NCBI GenBank assembly: GCA_024635755.1
Contig: JAGXIF010000001.1
Location: 1-37,972 of the forward strand
From: Halothiobacillus sp.
GTDB taxonomy: Bacteria > Pseudomonadota > Gammaproteobacteria > Halothiobacillales > Halothiobacillaceae
Length of the DNA stretch: 37,972 nucleotides
Reading direction: 5' to 3'
The position numbers and the translations under genes were made by a program. Shown in pieces: positions 14,887 through 24,786 of the stretch; the stretch's first letter is position 1; every line of letters starts with the position of its first letter. The notes beneath the pieces are model-generated. The model worked only from the letters and a program-made list of their open reading frames with translations. It did no database searches and was not told the DNA's origin.

Positions 14887-15303
14887 ATGGCCCAAGCGTC
14901 TTTCTGGATACACCTGCACGCCCTCGCGGCGATCTTGTCGCTGACCGGTTTCGTCATCCGGGGGATCTGGATGCTGGCCGACTCACCCAAGCTGCGCAAG
15001 AAGTGGGTGAAGGTCACGCCACATGTGGTCGACACGGTGCTGCTGGTCAGCGCGTTGGTGGCCGCCTACCTGCTGTTCTGGCAGAACGGCGTCCACCCCG
15101 ACTTCATCACGGTCAAGATCGTCGGCCTGATCGTCTATATCGGGCTGGGCCTGATGGCGCTTCGCTTCGGCAAGACCCGCGGCCTGCGTGCCAGCGCCTG
15201 GGTCCTGGCCATCCTGGTCTTCCTCTACGTGGCGGCCGTGGGCGTCGCCCACACCCATCCGCAACTGCAGGAGGTGCTGCCTGCCATGGTGACCGCGGTA
15301 TGA
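14887..15303 (+). CDS. SirB2-family membrane protein
   Basis: The 138-residue protein begins at ATG 14887, with the modest site AGGGA upstream. It has four membrane helices and starts with a histidine-containing helix ([21 protein letters not shown]). Family traits are the RGIWM segment after helix 1, [20 protein letters not shown] in helix 2 and AVGVAHTHP at the end of helix 4. The histidines could bind heme, but this is not established. Its stop overlaps the purE start as ATGA, so the two are probably translated in a coupled way, although no functional link to purine synthesis is known. Confidence 0.85.
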   Translation: MAQASFWIHLHALAAILSLTGFVIRGIWMLADSPKLRKKWVKVTPHVVDTVLLVSALVAAYLLFWQNGVHPDFITVKIVGLIVYIGLGLMALRFGKTRGLRASAWVLAILVFLYVAAVGVAHTHPQLQEVLPAMVTAV

Positions 15304-15797
15304 ATGCGCAGCCCCTGGTGGGTGTGATCATGGGGTCCCAGTCCGACTGGGAGACCATGCAGCATGCCTGTGAAACGCTCGAGGCGCTGGACATCGCCCA
15401 CGAGGCCGAGGTGGTCTCGGCGCACCGCACGCCCGACAAGCTGTTCGACTACGCCGATGCCGCCGTCGGTCGCGGCCTGAAGGTGATAATCGCCGGTGCC
15501 GGCGGCGCGGCGCATCTGCCGGGCATGGTGGCCGCCAAGACCCGTCTGCCGGTCCTCGGAGTGCCGGTGCAGTCCAAGGCGCTCTCCGGCATGGATTCGT
15601 TGCTTTCGATCGTGCAGATGCCTGCCGGCGTGCCGGTAGGCACGCTGGCGATCGGCCGTTCTGGCGCCATCAATGCCGCCCTGTTGGCCGCCGCCACGTT
15701 GGCGACCAACGACAGTGACTTGGCCGAACGGCTGGATGACTGGCGTGCCCGTCAGACCCAGGCGGTGCTGGATCGTCCGGAGCCGGGAGAGGCCTGA
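15300..15797 (+). CDS. purE: N5-carboxyaminoimidazole ribonucleotide mutase, PurE class I
   Basis: PurE converts N5-CAIR to CAIR in purine synthesis. The 165-residue protein shows the class I signatures [13 protein letters not shown] near the N-terminus, SAHRTP in the 40s and [14 protein letters not shown], which form the substrate site. It is of normal length. The start ATG 15300 overlaps the SirB2 stop by four bases (ATGA); the nearest ribosome binding site, GGAGG, is rather distant (about 20 bases), in line with coupled translation. purK follows after 3 bases. Confidence 0.97.
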   Translation: MNAQPLVGVIMGSQSDWETMQHACETLEALDIAHEAEVVSAHRTPDKLFDYADAAVGRGLKVIIAGAGGAAHLPGMVAAKTRLPVLGVPVQSKALSGMDSLLSIVQMPAGVPVGTLAIGRSGAINAALLAAATLATNDSDLAERLDDWRARQTQAVLDRPEPGEA

Positions 15798-15800
15798 GCC

Positions 15801-16994
15801 GTGAACCAGAGACGCGAAAACTGCGAGATACCTGCCGCGACCGGGCACCGGGGCGAGCCGGCCGGGCTGCATATCGGCGTGATCGGTGGCGGGCAGCTGG
15901 GGCAGATGTTGGGGTTGGCCGGCGTGGCCATGGGGCATCGCTTCACCTTCCTCGACCCGGGGTACGAGCCGCCGGCCGCCTCGGTGGGCCGGCACATCCA
16001 GGCCGAGTTGGACGACAGCGAGGCGCTTGAGCGCCTCTCGGTGGAGTGCGACGTGGTCACGCTCGAGTTCGAGAACGTGCCGCTGGCCTCCGCCGAACTG
16101 GTGGCCAGGCGCAATTGCCTGATGCCCGGGCCGCAGGCACTGGCAGTGGCCCAGGATCGCCTGGAGGAGAAGCAGTTCTTCGAGGGCCTGGGGTTGGGCT
16201 TGGCGCCGTGGGTACAGGTCGACTCGGTCAACGACATCGTCCAGGGCATTCGCCACCTGGGCGCCCCGGCGATTCTCAAGACCCGCCGGATGGGCTACGA
16301 CGGCAAGGGGCAGGTGCGCTTGGCCGACTCGTCACACGCGGCCCACGAGGGCGGCCCGGGCAACCCGGGCGAGGCCGCCTCCGCGTGGGAGGCGATTGAC
16401 GGGGCCCCGGCGGTGCTCGAGAAGATGGTCGATTTCGAGCGCGAGGTCTCGATCGTGGCCGCGCGTAGCCGCACCGGCGAGATCTGCTTCTACCCGCTGG
16501 CGACCAATCTCCATCGCGCGGGCATCCTCTGGGAGACCACCGTCGGCACGGGCGATCCGCTGCAGTCGGCCGCCGAAGAGGCGGCCCGCCTGGTGCTCGA
16601 GAAGATCGACTACATCGGCGTGCTGGCAATCGAATTCTTCGTCCAGGACGGCCGGCTGTTGGTCAACGAGATGGCACCTAGGGTGCACAACTCGGGCCAC
16701 TGGAGCCTGGGCGGGGCGCGCACCTCGCAGTTCGAGAACCACATCCGCGCGATCCTCGGCTGGCCGCTGGGAGACCCGTCGCCGGCCGGGTGGGCGGCCA
16801 TGCTCAACCTGGTCGGCAGCCTGCCCGACGCCCGCGCGGTGCTGGCCGTCCCCGGCGTGTCCTGGCACGACTACGGCAAGGTGCCCCGCCCGCGTCGCAA
16901 GCTGGGCCACCTGACCGTGACCGCGGCGGAGCCCGGTGAACTCGAATCCCGTCTGGACCGACTCAAGTCCCTGGTCGCGCCACCCGATGCCTGA
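15801..16994 (+). CDS. purK: N5-carboxyaminoimidazole ribonucleotide synthase, PurK
   Basis: PurK is an ATP-grasp enzyme that uses ATP and bicarbonate to carboxylate AIR. The best start is GTG 15801 (GGGAGAGG about 10 bases upstream), giving 397 residues. That leaves an N-terminal extension of about 22 residues before the usual opening IGVIGGGQLGQMLG. Further motifs are LEFENVP, RRMGYDGKGQ, EKMVDFEREVSIVAAR and the C-terminal NEMAPRVHNSGHW that binds metal and nucleotide. It directly follows purE, its pathway successor, with 3 bases between, so they form an operon. Confidence 0.96.
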   Translation: MNQRRENCEIPAATGHRGEPAGLHIGVIGGGQLGQMLGLAGVAMGHRFTFLDPGYEPPAASVGRHIQAELDDSEALERLSVECDVVTLEFENVPLASAELVARRNCLMPGPQALAVAQDRLEEKQFFEGLGLGLAPWVQVDSVNDIVQGIRHLGAPAILKTRRMGYDGKGQVRLADSSHAAHEGGPGNPGEAASAWEAIDGAPAVLEKMVDFEREVSIVAARSRTGEICFYPLATNLHRAGILWETTVGTGDPLQSAAEEAARLVLEKIDYIGVLAIEFFVQDGRLLVNEMAPRVHNSGHWSLGGARTSQFENHIRAILGWPLGDPSPAGWAAMLNLVGSLPDARAVLAVPGVSWHDYGKVPRPRRKLGHLTVTAAEPGELESRLDRLKSLVAPPDA

Positions 16995-17040
16995 TCACCG
17001 GGTGGCCGGCAGGATGGCTCGCCAACAGCAGGAGTAGCCC

Positions 17041-17661
17041 ATGCGCAATCTGCCCAGTCGCGCTCCACGATGCGTTGCCCTGATCGGGCTGGCCGGACTG
17101 GTGTCTGTCTGGCTGTCGCCGGCGGCGGCGACCAAGATCTACCAGTACGAGAACAGTGCCGGCGAGACGGTGTTCACCGACCAACCGGTCGAGGGGGCGA
17201 CGGTCCACGAGGTCGAATCCGCGCCGGTGATCCCCATGGAGCCGGTCGCGCCGCCCGAGGTGCTCACGGCGGACGATCTGCACCAGCCGGAACCTGCCGA
17301 GCCCGGCGGGCAATCCGGGCAAACAGCGGCGCCGGTCGAACCGGCCCCGGCGACGTCCGGAACGACGGGCGTCGACTACGAGCATTTCCAGATCGTCGCC
17401 CCCGTCGATGGCGAGGTCGCCAGCCGCATGAGCGGCAGCATTACCATCGAGTTGGCCATGCAGCCTGCCCTGCAATCGGGCGATCGGTTGCGGGTGTTGA
17501 TCGATGGTCGGCCGTACGTGAAGGACTCCGCCGGCAAGCGACATCTCGTTAACGGCCTCTCGCCGGGCGAACACGTGGTCACCGCGCAGATTCGCCGCGA
17601 CGGCGAGGTGGTTCGCGAGACGCCGGCGGTGCGTTTCCAACTGATCATGCCTGCACAATAA
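17041..17661 (+). CDS. Exported DUF4124 protein
   Basis: The 206-residue protein starts at ATG 17041 with AGGAG upstream. A signal peptide of about 30 residues (LIGLAGLVSVWLSPAAA) leads into the short DUF4124 module (KIYQYENSAGETVFTDQP). A proline- and glutamate-rich linker follows, then an Ig-like beta domain (FQIVAPVDGEVASRMSGSIT...). No catalytic residues are evident; DUF4124 proteins are periplasmic and of unknown role. In other Gammaproteobacteria such a gene often lies between glnA and ntrBC (recalled, not searched). Here the ntrBC pair follows but glnA is absent, so the context is only partly conserved. Confidence 0.88.
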   Translation: MRNLPSRAPRCVALIGLAGLVSVWLSPAAATKIYQYENSAGETVFTDQPVEGATVHEVESAPVIPMEPVAPPEVLTADDLHQPEPAEPGGQSGQTAAPVEPAPATSGTTGVDYEHFQIVAPVDGEVASRMSGSITIELAMQPALQSGDRLRVLIDGRPYVKDSAGKRHLVNGLSPGEHVVTAQIRRDGEVVRETPAVRFQLIMPAQ

Positions 17662-17682
17662 CCGGGCGGTCGACTATCCTCA

Positions 17683-17699
17683 TGCACTGCAACGGTGCA
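17683..17699. promoter_or_regulatory. NtrC-like operator
   Basis: TGCACT, five bases, GGTGCA matches the NtrC dyad (TGCACC-N5-GGTGCA) in 11 of 12 arm positions with the correct 17-base length. It lies about 110 bases upstream of the sigma-54 promoter at 17794, a normal enhancer distance. Confidence 0.65.
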
Positions 17700-17793
17700 A
17701 ATGGGCCCATTCCACTTTCTCTCAGGCAGTTAGTTCACCGCTGAAGGCGCCGTCCCGCGCGCTTTGCGGGTCGCACGGCCTTGAGCGGCCGAT

Positions 17794-17809
17794 GGGCATG
17801 CTACTTGCA
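17794..17809 (+). promoter_or_regulatory. Sigma-54 (RpoN) promoter of ntrBC
   Basis: GGGCATG, four bases, TTGCA fits the -24/-12 consensus TGGCACG-N4-TTGCA with two mismatches. The invariant GG (17795-17796) and GC (17807-17808) are correctly spaced by 10 bases. The transcript would start near 17820, about 77 bases before ntrB. Confidence 0.65.
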
Positions 17810-17896
17810 CCAAAACTTGCCAGCCATTCCGGCCCGGGGGGCAGCGCCCCCGGTCCGGCTTGGCCCGTTCTGTTTTCGCGCCGCGGTGGAGTAGCC

Positions 17897-19024
17897 ATGA
17901 CCCCGAGATCCGAGACCCGGCTTGCCGACAGCCTCAACACCGCTATCGTGGTGCTCGACGAGCGCAACCGGCCGATCTACCTCAATTCGGCCGCCGAGCA
18001 GTTTCTGGGCACCAGCTACAACGCCGCGCTCAAGTCCGGCTTCGATGTCGTGTTTGCCGCCACCCCTTTGCTGTCCGATACCATCCAGGAGGCCCTGGCC
18101 AGCCAGCAGGTGATGACGCTGCGCGAGGTCGAGCTGGTGCTGGCGCACGAGCTGGTCCGGGTCGCCGACTGCGCGATCACCCCGAGGCCGGAATATCCCG
18201 GAGCCCGGGTGATGTTGGAGTTCAACGATATCGAGCGCCACCTACGCATCTCGCGCGACGCCCGCATCAACTCGCTGCAGATGACCACGCGGCAAATGAT
18301 GCGTGGGCTGGCCCATGAATTGAAGAACCCCCTGGGCGGCCTGCGCGGTGCGGCCCAGTTGCTCGAGCGCGAGCTGCCTGACCCGGCGCTGACCGAGTAC
18401 ACCCAGATCATCCTGCAGGAGACCGATCGCTTGCGCGGCCTGATCGACCGTATGCTGGGACCCAACGACCGCCCCAACCAGCGTTGGGTCAATATCCACG
18501 AACCCCTCGAACAGGTACGCCAGTTGCTGCGGATCGAGGTGGGCGACGAGCGCCTCGATTGGCGGCTGGACTACGACCCGAGCCTCCCGGAAGTCTGGGC
18601 CGACCGCGACCAACTGGTCCAGGTGCTACTGAACCTGGCCCGCAATGCCGTCCAGGCGATGCGGGAGGGCGGCACGCCCGCCCCGCGGCTGACCTTCCGC
18701 ACCCGGGTGTTGCGCCAGTTCACCATTCACGGCAAGCGCCACCGCCTGGCGGTGCGCATCGACGTCGAGGACAACGGCCCCGGTGTGCCCGAGGAACTGG
18801 TGGAAACGCTGTTCCTGCCCATGGTCAGCGGCCGGGCCGGGGGCAGTGGCCTGGGCCTGTCGCTGGCGCAGACCATCGCCGAGCGCCACCACGGCATGAT
18901 CGAGTTCGTGCCCAAGCGCGGCGTGACCCGCTTTTCCCTGATTCTCCCCATTCATCCCGAGGACGATCCCGTTCCGGCGCCCACCCGGCGACCGGCGGGG
19001 GCGTCCGCTGTCCCCAGTGAGTGA
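17897..19024 (+). CDS. ntrB: Nitrogen-regulation sensor kinase NtrB (GlnL)
   Basis: NtrB phosphorylates or dephosphorylates NtrC according to the PII signal. The 375-residue chain starts at ATG 17897 (GGAG upstream). It has no membrane helix, as expected for a soluble kinase. A PAS domain (about 10-110, LNTAIVVLDERNRPIYLNSAAE) is followed by the H-box GLAHELKNPLGG with phosphoacceptor H140, an N-box (NLARNAVQAM), G1 (DNGPGVP) and G2 (GGSGLGLSL). All key residues are present. Its stop lies 7 bases before the ntrC ATG. The sigma-54 promoter and NtrC-like site upstream suggest that the pair is autoregulated. Confidence 0.95.
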   Translation: MTPRSETRLADSLNTAIVVLDERNRPIYLNSAAEQFLGTSYNAALKSGFDVVFAATPLLSDTIQEALASQQVMTLREVELVLAHELVRVADCAITPRPEYPGARVMLEFNDIERHLRISRDARINSLQMTTRQMMRGLAHELKNPLGGLRGAAQLLERELPDPALTEYTQIILQETDRLRGLIDRMLGPNDRPNQRWVNIHEPLEQVRQLLRIEVGDERLDWRLDYDPSLPEVWADRDQLVQVLLNLARNAVQAMREGGTPAPRLTFRTRVLRQFTIHGKRHRLAVRIDVEDNGPGVPEELVETLFLPMVSGRAGGSGLGLSLAQTIAERHHGMIEFVPKRGVTRFSLILPIHPEDDPVPAPTRRPAGASAVPSE

Positions 19025-19031
19025 GTCGACC

Positions 19032-20492
<1,461 letters not shown>

Positions 20493-20500
20493 GGCGGTCC

Positions 20501-20568
20501 GCGGGGTCGGGTTCTGCTCCAGGCTCCTGCCACCGGCAGAACATGTCTGTCACAAGATTCGACCCCGC
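20501..20568. repeat. Nested inverted repeats between ntrC and the parA-like gene
   Basis: GCGGGGTCG (20501-20509) pairs with CGACCCCGC (20560-20568), and inside it GTTCTGC (20511-20517) pairs with GCAGAAC (20536-20542). Both arms are perfect. It starts 8 bases after the ntrC stop. There is no T-run, so it may protect the ntrBC transcript end or act on the parA-like gene 50 bases downstream. Confidence 0.5.
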
Positions 20569-20618
20569 CCGGTGCTATGCTCGCGGACAGGTTTCCGGAG
20601 TCAGGAGCAGAGAATCGC

Positions 20619-21362
20619 ATGGCCCAGACGGTGGCGTTGTATTCGGTCAAGGGCGGGGTCGGCAAGACCGCCTCGGCGGTCAATCTCGCGGCGCTGTCGG
20701 CCGCCGCCGGACGGCGCACCCTGGTATGGGATCTCGATCCCCAGAGTGCCGCCTCCTGGTACCTGCAGACCGAGGCCGGCGCCGAACAGCCGGTAAAGAA
20801 ACTGCTCAAGCCTAAGGGGCTGGCCGCGGCGGTGCGGCCCACGATTCACACCAACCTGTGGGTCCTGCCGGCACTGCCCGGCCAGCAGGCGATCGAGCAC
20901 CACCTGGCAGACAAGAAGGACGCCGGCTTCCGGCTGGCCAAGCTGATCGATCCGCTCGCCGAACAGTTCGACGAGATCTGGATCGACGCCCCGCCGGGAT
21001 TGTCGCTGCTGGCTGACAATGTCCTGCGCGCCGCACACATGGTGTTGGTGCCGATCGTGCCCACGCACCTGTCGGAACGCACCTGGTTCCAACTCAAGAA
21101 CCATCTGCGCGAGAGCAAGATCCACCCCGAGCACCTCAAGTGCTTCCTGACCCTGGTCGATCGTCGCCGGACCATGCACCGCGACTTCGCCGAGCGGCAT
21201 CGCCACGACATGCCGGAACTGCTCGAGGCGCAGGTGCCCTATGCCTCGGTCATCGAGCAGATGGGCGACCGGCAGCAGCCCAGCGTTTACACCGACCCGC
21301 GCCACCCGGCCAGCCGCGCCTACCAGTCTCTCTGGAACGAGATCGACGCGCTGTTTGGCTGA
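20619..21362 (+). CDS. Orphan ParA/MinD-family ATPase
   Basis: The 247-residue ATPase starts at ATG 20619 (AGGAG about 11 bases upstream). It carries the deviant Walker A KGGVGKT (11-17) with the signature lysine K11, the A' region VWDLDPQSAASW and Walker B IWIDAPPG. There is no N-terminal HTH, so it is of the short ParA type. No parB gene or parS-like array is nearby, so it is not the main chromosome partition ParA by context. Such orphans position cargo such as chemoreceptor arrays, carboxysomes or flagella elsewhere; the cargo here is unknown. It follows ntrC by 126 bases in the same direction. Confidence 0.88.
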   Translation: MAQTVALYSVKGGVGKTASAVNLAALSAAAGRRTLVWDLDPQSAASWYLQTEAGAEQPVKKLLKPKGLAAAVRPTIHTNLWVLPALPGQQAIEHHLADKKDAGFRLAKLIDPLAEQFDEIWIDAPPGLSLLADNVLRAAHMVLVPIVPTHLSERTWFQLKNHLRESKIHPEHLKCFLTLVDRRRTMHRDFAERHRHDMPELLEAQVPYASVIEQMGDRQQPSVYTDPRHPASRAYQSLWNEIDALFG

Positions 21363-21409
21363 GGCGTATTTCGCCAAATGCCGACGTCGGATGGTGAACA
21401 CCTTCCCTT

Positions 21410-21537
21410 GTGGGTCGGGCTTCAGCCCGACGATCCGCCCGGGAGGGGTGGATGGTTCAACAGGTGATTGTCGATCATGAAGTCGGCCTACGGCCTACGC
21501 TCGACGTTGGGCTGAAGCCCAGCCCACGGCCGTAGGC
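21410..21537. repeat. Pair of inverted REP-like elements
   Basis: Unit 1 (21410-21432) reads GTGGGTCGGGCTTCAGCCCG plus ACG. Unit 2 (21502-21527), on the opposite strand, shares GTGGG, the GGGCTTCAGCCC core and ACG. Each core is itself a palindrome. Unit 2 is enclosed by a further perfect 10-bp inverted repeat (21486-21495 with 21528-21537, GCCTACGGCC). Sitting between the convergent parA-like and ybbP genes, this is a typical place for a REP doublet, which may also end transcription from both sides. No REP-associated transposase is in the window. Confidence 0.75.
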
Positions 21538-21566
21538 GCTCTCAGTGGATTTCCCTCAACAATTCT

Positions 21567-24035
21567 CTAACTCCGCAGTGCCTTCGCCGGCGCCACCCGC
21601 GTCATGCGCCGGCCCAGCAACGGGGTGACCAGGACGGCCAGCAGGGTGCCCGCCGCCAAGCCCCAGAGCAGCAGCCAGGGATTGGCCGCGGCGGGCAGGT
21701 CGAAGACCTGCGTCGAAAGCAGCATGCCCACCCCCATCGCCGCCCCCGCGGCCAACAGCCCCACCAGCAGCCCCATCGCCAGGAACTCGATCCACAGCGC
21801 CCGGAAGATCATGCCGCGGCTGGCGCCCATGACCCGCAGCACGGCGGCGTCGTGGATGCGCTGGCGTTCGCTGGCGCCGAATGCCGCCAGCAATACCACC
21901 AGCCCGGCGGCGACCGTGAAGGCGAACACGTATTCGACCGCCTGACTGGCCCGGGCGATCAGCGTGCGCACTTCCTCCAGGATGCGCGAGACGTCGAACA
22001 GCGTCAGGGTGGGGAATTCACGCAGCAGCTCGACCTGGAACCCTTCCCGGCCCTCCTCGAGGTAGAAGCTGGTGACGTACTGCGCGGCGGTGTCTTCAAG
22101 CAGCTGCGGGGCGGCGATGACGAAGAAGTTTGGTCGCATGCTGTCCCATTCGACCGTGCGCAGGCTGGTGATCTCGGCCGCGACCGGCCGGCCGTTGACG
22201 CGGAAGGTCAGCGCATCGCCGATCGACCAGCCCAGCGTCTCGGCGAACTCGCGTTCCACCGAGAAGCCGTTGGCCGGAAACTCCCCCTTGACCACTTTGT
22301 TGTCGCCGGGCAGGGCGTCGCCGTAGGACAGGTTGAATTCCCGCGTGGCGAGGTTGTGCGCGCGGCCCTCGTACTGGTCGAAGTCGACGGGGTTGCCGTT
22401 GAGCTCGCTCCAGCGGGCGCGAATCATCGGATAGAGCCCGGCGTTCTCGACGTCGTTGGCGGCAAGGAACGACTGCAGCGGCTCGACCTCGTCGGGCTGG
22501 ATATTGATGGCGAAGACATTGGGCGCATCGGTGGGGATCTGGCGCTCCCAGGCACCGATCAGGTCGTTGCGCACCACCGAGAGCAACAGTACGGCGGTCA
22601 CCCCCAGGGCGAGCGCGGCGATCTGGGTGGCCGACACCCAGCGCGCCCGTGCCATCCGCGCCAGACCGAAGCGGGCCACTCCGCGGGCCGGCCAGCGGCG
22701 CAGCAGGGTCACCAGCCCGGCGGCGACGGCGAGAAACACGATCACGCTGGCCCCGAGTCCTGCCAGGACGTACAGGGTCAGCCGGGTATCGCGCGCCTGG
22801 AACCAGATCAGCAGGGCGATGGCGCCCACCCCGGCGCCGAAGAGTAGCGCCGAGGCGGGGCTGGGCGCGCTGGCCAGGTGGTTGAGCACCCGCAATGGCG
22901 GCGTGTGCTTGAGCTGAATCAGGCTGGGCAGGGCGAACCCAAACAGGGCGACCAGCGCCACGGCCAACCCCATCCCTACCGGCGCCAGCCCGGGGGCAGG
23001 CAGGTCGACGTCCAGCATTGTCGCCATCAGGTCGGCCAGCAGCAATTGGGTGACCGCGCCAATGGCGATGCCGGGAATCGCGGCGAGCAGTGCCAGCATC
23101 AGCAGGCGCGAGCGATAGATGCGCCCGATCACCTGAGAGGAGGCGCCCAGCGCGCGCATCAGGGCGGCGGCGTCCTGCTGAACGCGGTTGTAGTGCCGGG
23201 CGGCGATCACCAGGGCCGCGCCGGCGAGCAGCACGGCGACCACCGCGGCCAGCCCCAAAAAGCGCGAGGCGCGGTCGAATGCGATCTGGAAGGCCGGCTG
23301 GCTGCTCTCCGGGCGTTCGAGGTTCAGGCTGCTGTCCAGCTGCTTCTCCAGCCGGTCGAGTTGCCGGCCACGATCCTCGGCGTCACTCGCTACCAGCAAG
23401 GCGTGCTCGACCCGGCTGGTCTCGGTGACCAGTCCGGTCGCCTCAATGTCATCAACGTGGATCATCAGCCGTGGCGCGGCCTGCGAGAAGACATTGCCCA
23501 CGTCGGGCTCGCGCTCGAGTATCGCCGAGACGGTCAGCCGGGTCTGGCCGACCTCGATCGTCTCTCCGAGCCCGATGCCCAGCGACAGCATGGCGCGGCG
23601 TGCCAGCCAAGCCTCGCCCGGCGGCGGGCCGTGCGCGATGGTCGACGTGCCGTGCTGACCGTTATCGATGCCCAGCGTGCCGCGCAACGGATAGGCGTCA
23701 TCCACCGCCTTGAGCCCCACCAGCAGGGTCTGTTCACCGGCCACCACCACGGTGGGGAAGGTCAGCTGCTGGCTGGTGGTCAGGTCCAGCGCCCGCGCCT
23801 GTTCGGTCTGCTCGCCGAGCGGGTCGGGCGACTCCACCCGCCCGTCCGCGGCCAGAAATTCCGCTGCCTGCGCGCGCATGGCGCCGTCGACCCGGTCGAC
23901 GAAAAAGCCCACCGCCGTGACCGCCGAGACGGCCACCAGCAGGGCGAGAAGCATGGGGGTCAAAAGGCCGTTCTGGACCTCCCGGATCAGGCCTTGCCAG
24001 GCCAGCCGCCAGGTGTTGGGGCGCGTGGCGGTCAT
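21567..24035 (-). CDS. ybbP: ABC exporter permease, FtsX/MacB type (YbbP-like)
   Basis: The 822-residue membrane protein has an N-terminal helix (about 24-46), a large periplasmic region, a first FtsX-type block of helices (about 258-380), further central helices (about 395-490), a second periplasmic region and a C-terminal FtsX block of three helices (about 700-810, ending LLGRRMTRVAPAKALRS). This duplicated layout is that of YbbP. Its ATG overlaps the stop of the partner ATPase gene ybbA as ATGA, so they form one transporter. The substrate is not established; YbbAP has been linked to lipid or hydrophobic compound export and sits next to the periplasmic thioesterase gene tesA in many Proteobacteria, as here. 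Confidence 0.92.
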   Translation of the reverse strand: MTATRPNTWRLAWQGLIREVQNGLLTPMLLALLVAVSAVTAVGFFVDRVDGAMRAQAAEFLAADGRVESPDPLGEQTEQARALDLTTSQQLTFPTVVVAGEQTLLVGLKAVDDAYPLRGTLGIDNGQHGTSTIAHGPPPGEAWLARRAMLSLGIGLGETIEVGQTRLTVSAILEREPDVGNVFSQAAPRLMIHVDDIEATGLVTETSRVEHALLVASDAEDRGRQLDRLEKQLDSSLNLERPESSQPAFQIAFDRASRFLGLAAVVAVLLAGAALVIAARHYNRVQQDAAALMRALGASSQVIGRIYRSRLLMLALLAAIPGIAIGAVTQLLLADLMATMLDVDLPAPGLAPVGMGLAVALVALFGFALPSLIQLKHTPPLRVLNHLASAPSPASALLFGAGVGAIALLIWFQARDTRLTLYVLAGLGASVIVFLAVAAGLVTLLRRWPARGVARFGLARMARARWVSATQIAALALGVTAVLLLSVVRNDLIGAWERQIPTDAPNVFAINIQPDEVEPLQSFLAANDVENAGLYPMIRARWSELNGNPVDFDQYEGRAHNLATREFNLSYGDALPGDNKVVKGEFPANGFSVEREFAETLGWSIGDALTFRVNGRPVAAEITSLRTVEWDSMRPNFFVIAAPQLLEDTAAQYVTSFYLEEGREGFQVELLREFPTLTLFDVSRILEEVRTLIARASQAVEYVFAFTVAAGLVVLLAAFGASERQRIHDAAVLRVMGASRGMIFRALWIEFLAMGLLVGLLAAGAAMGVGMLLSTQVFDLPAAANPWLLLWGLAAGTLLAVLVTPLLGRRMTRVAPAKALRS

Positions 24036-24781
24036 GTCCCGCTCGGGGTGGTCGCCGGGCTTTGCAACGCCGCCGGGTCCGGCTGCCAGTCGCTCACGCG
24101 CCCCGCCTGCACCTGAAAGCCGCGATCGCAGCGTGCCGCCAGTGCCGGGTCGTGGGTGACCAGCACCAGGGTGGTGTGATGGCGCTCGCGCAGGCGGAAC
24201 AACAGATCGATGACGTGCTCGCCGGTAGCGGTGTCCAGCGAGCCGGTGGGCTCGTCCGCGAACAGGATGGCTGGCTCGCCGACGAAGGCCCGGGCCAGGG
24301 CGACCCGCTGTTGCTCGCCGCCGGAAAGTTGCCGGGGCATGTGGCGCAGGCGCTCGCCCAGGCCCACCTCGGCCAGCGCCTCGCGGGCACGCCGCTCGGC
24401 GTCGCGCTGCCCGGCCAGCTCCAGTGGCAGGGCGACGTTTTCCAGGGCATTGAGTCCGTCGATCAGCTGGAAGGACTGGAAGACGAAGCCCACCTTGCCC
24501 GCGCGCACGGCGGCGCGGCCGTCTTCGTCGAGTGTCTCCAAGGACGTGCCGTCGAGTTCGATATGTCCCGAGGTGGGCGTGTCCAGTCCGGCCATCAGCG
24601 CCAGCAGGGTCGACTTGCCCGCCCCGGAGGGGCCGACCAGCGCGACCGCCTCGCCGGGGAAGATTTGCAGTGAGGCCTCATGCACAATGGTGAGTGGCTC
24701 AGGGGTGCGCACGGTTTGCGTCACCCGGTCGATGCTCAGCACGGGGCGGGCCTGGTTGCCTAATGGCTTGGATGAGGACAT
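24032..24781 (-). CDS. ybbA: ABC exporter ATP-binding protein, YbbA-like
   Basis: Starting at ATG 24781, the ATPase has 249 residues with Walker A GPSGAGKS (50-57), Q-loop in FVFQSFQLI, signature LSGGEQQ (152-158), Walker B ILFADE (172-177) and switch histidine in VTHDP. This is the LolD/MacB-type family. It works with the FtsX-like permease whose start overlaps its stop. No good ribosome binding site precedes 24781; upstream alternatives (ATG 24811) are no better. The start lies only 5 bases from the divergent tesA start, so each gene's ribosome binding site and promoter must lie in the other's 5' coding region, or its true start is internal. Confidence 0.93.
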   Translation of the reverse strand: MSSSKPLGNQARPVLSIDRVTQTVRTPEPLTIVHEASLQIFPGEAVALVGPSGAGKSTLLALMAGLDTPTSGHIELDGTSLETLDEDGRAAVRAGKVGFVFQSFQLIDGLNALENVALPLELAGQRDAERRAREALAEVGLGERLRHMPRQLSGGEQQRVALARAFVGEPAILFADEPTGSLDTATGEHVIDLLFRLRERHHTTLVLVTHDPALAARCDRGFQVQAGRVSDWQPDPAALQSPATTPSGT

Positions 24782-24786
24782 AAGAA

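Noticed and set aside
22878-24116. 412-codon + strand frame opposite ybbP
   Set aside because: Antisense to a conserved permease; composition typical of reverse-strand GC bias.
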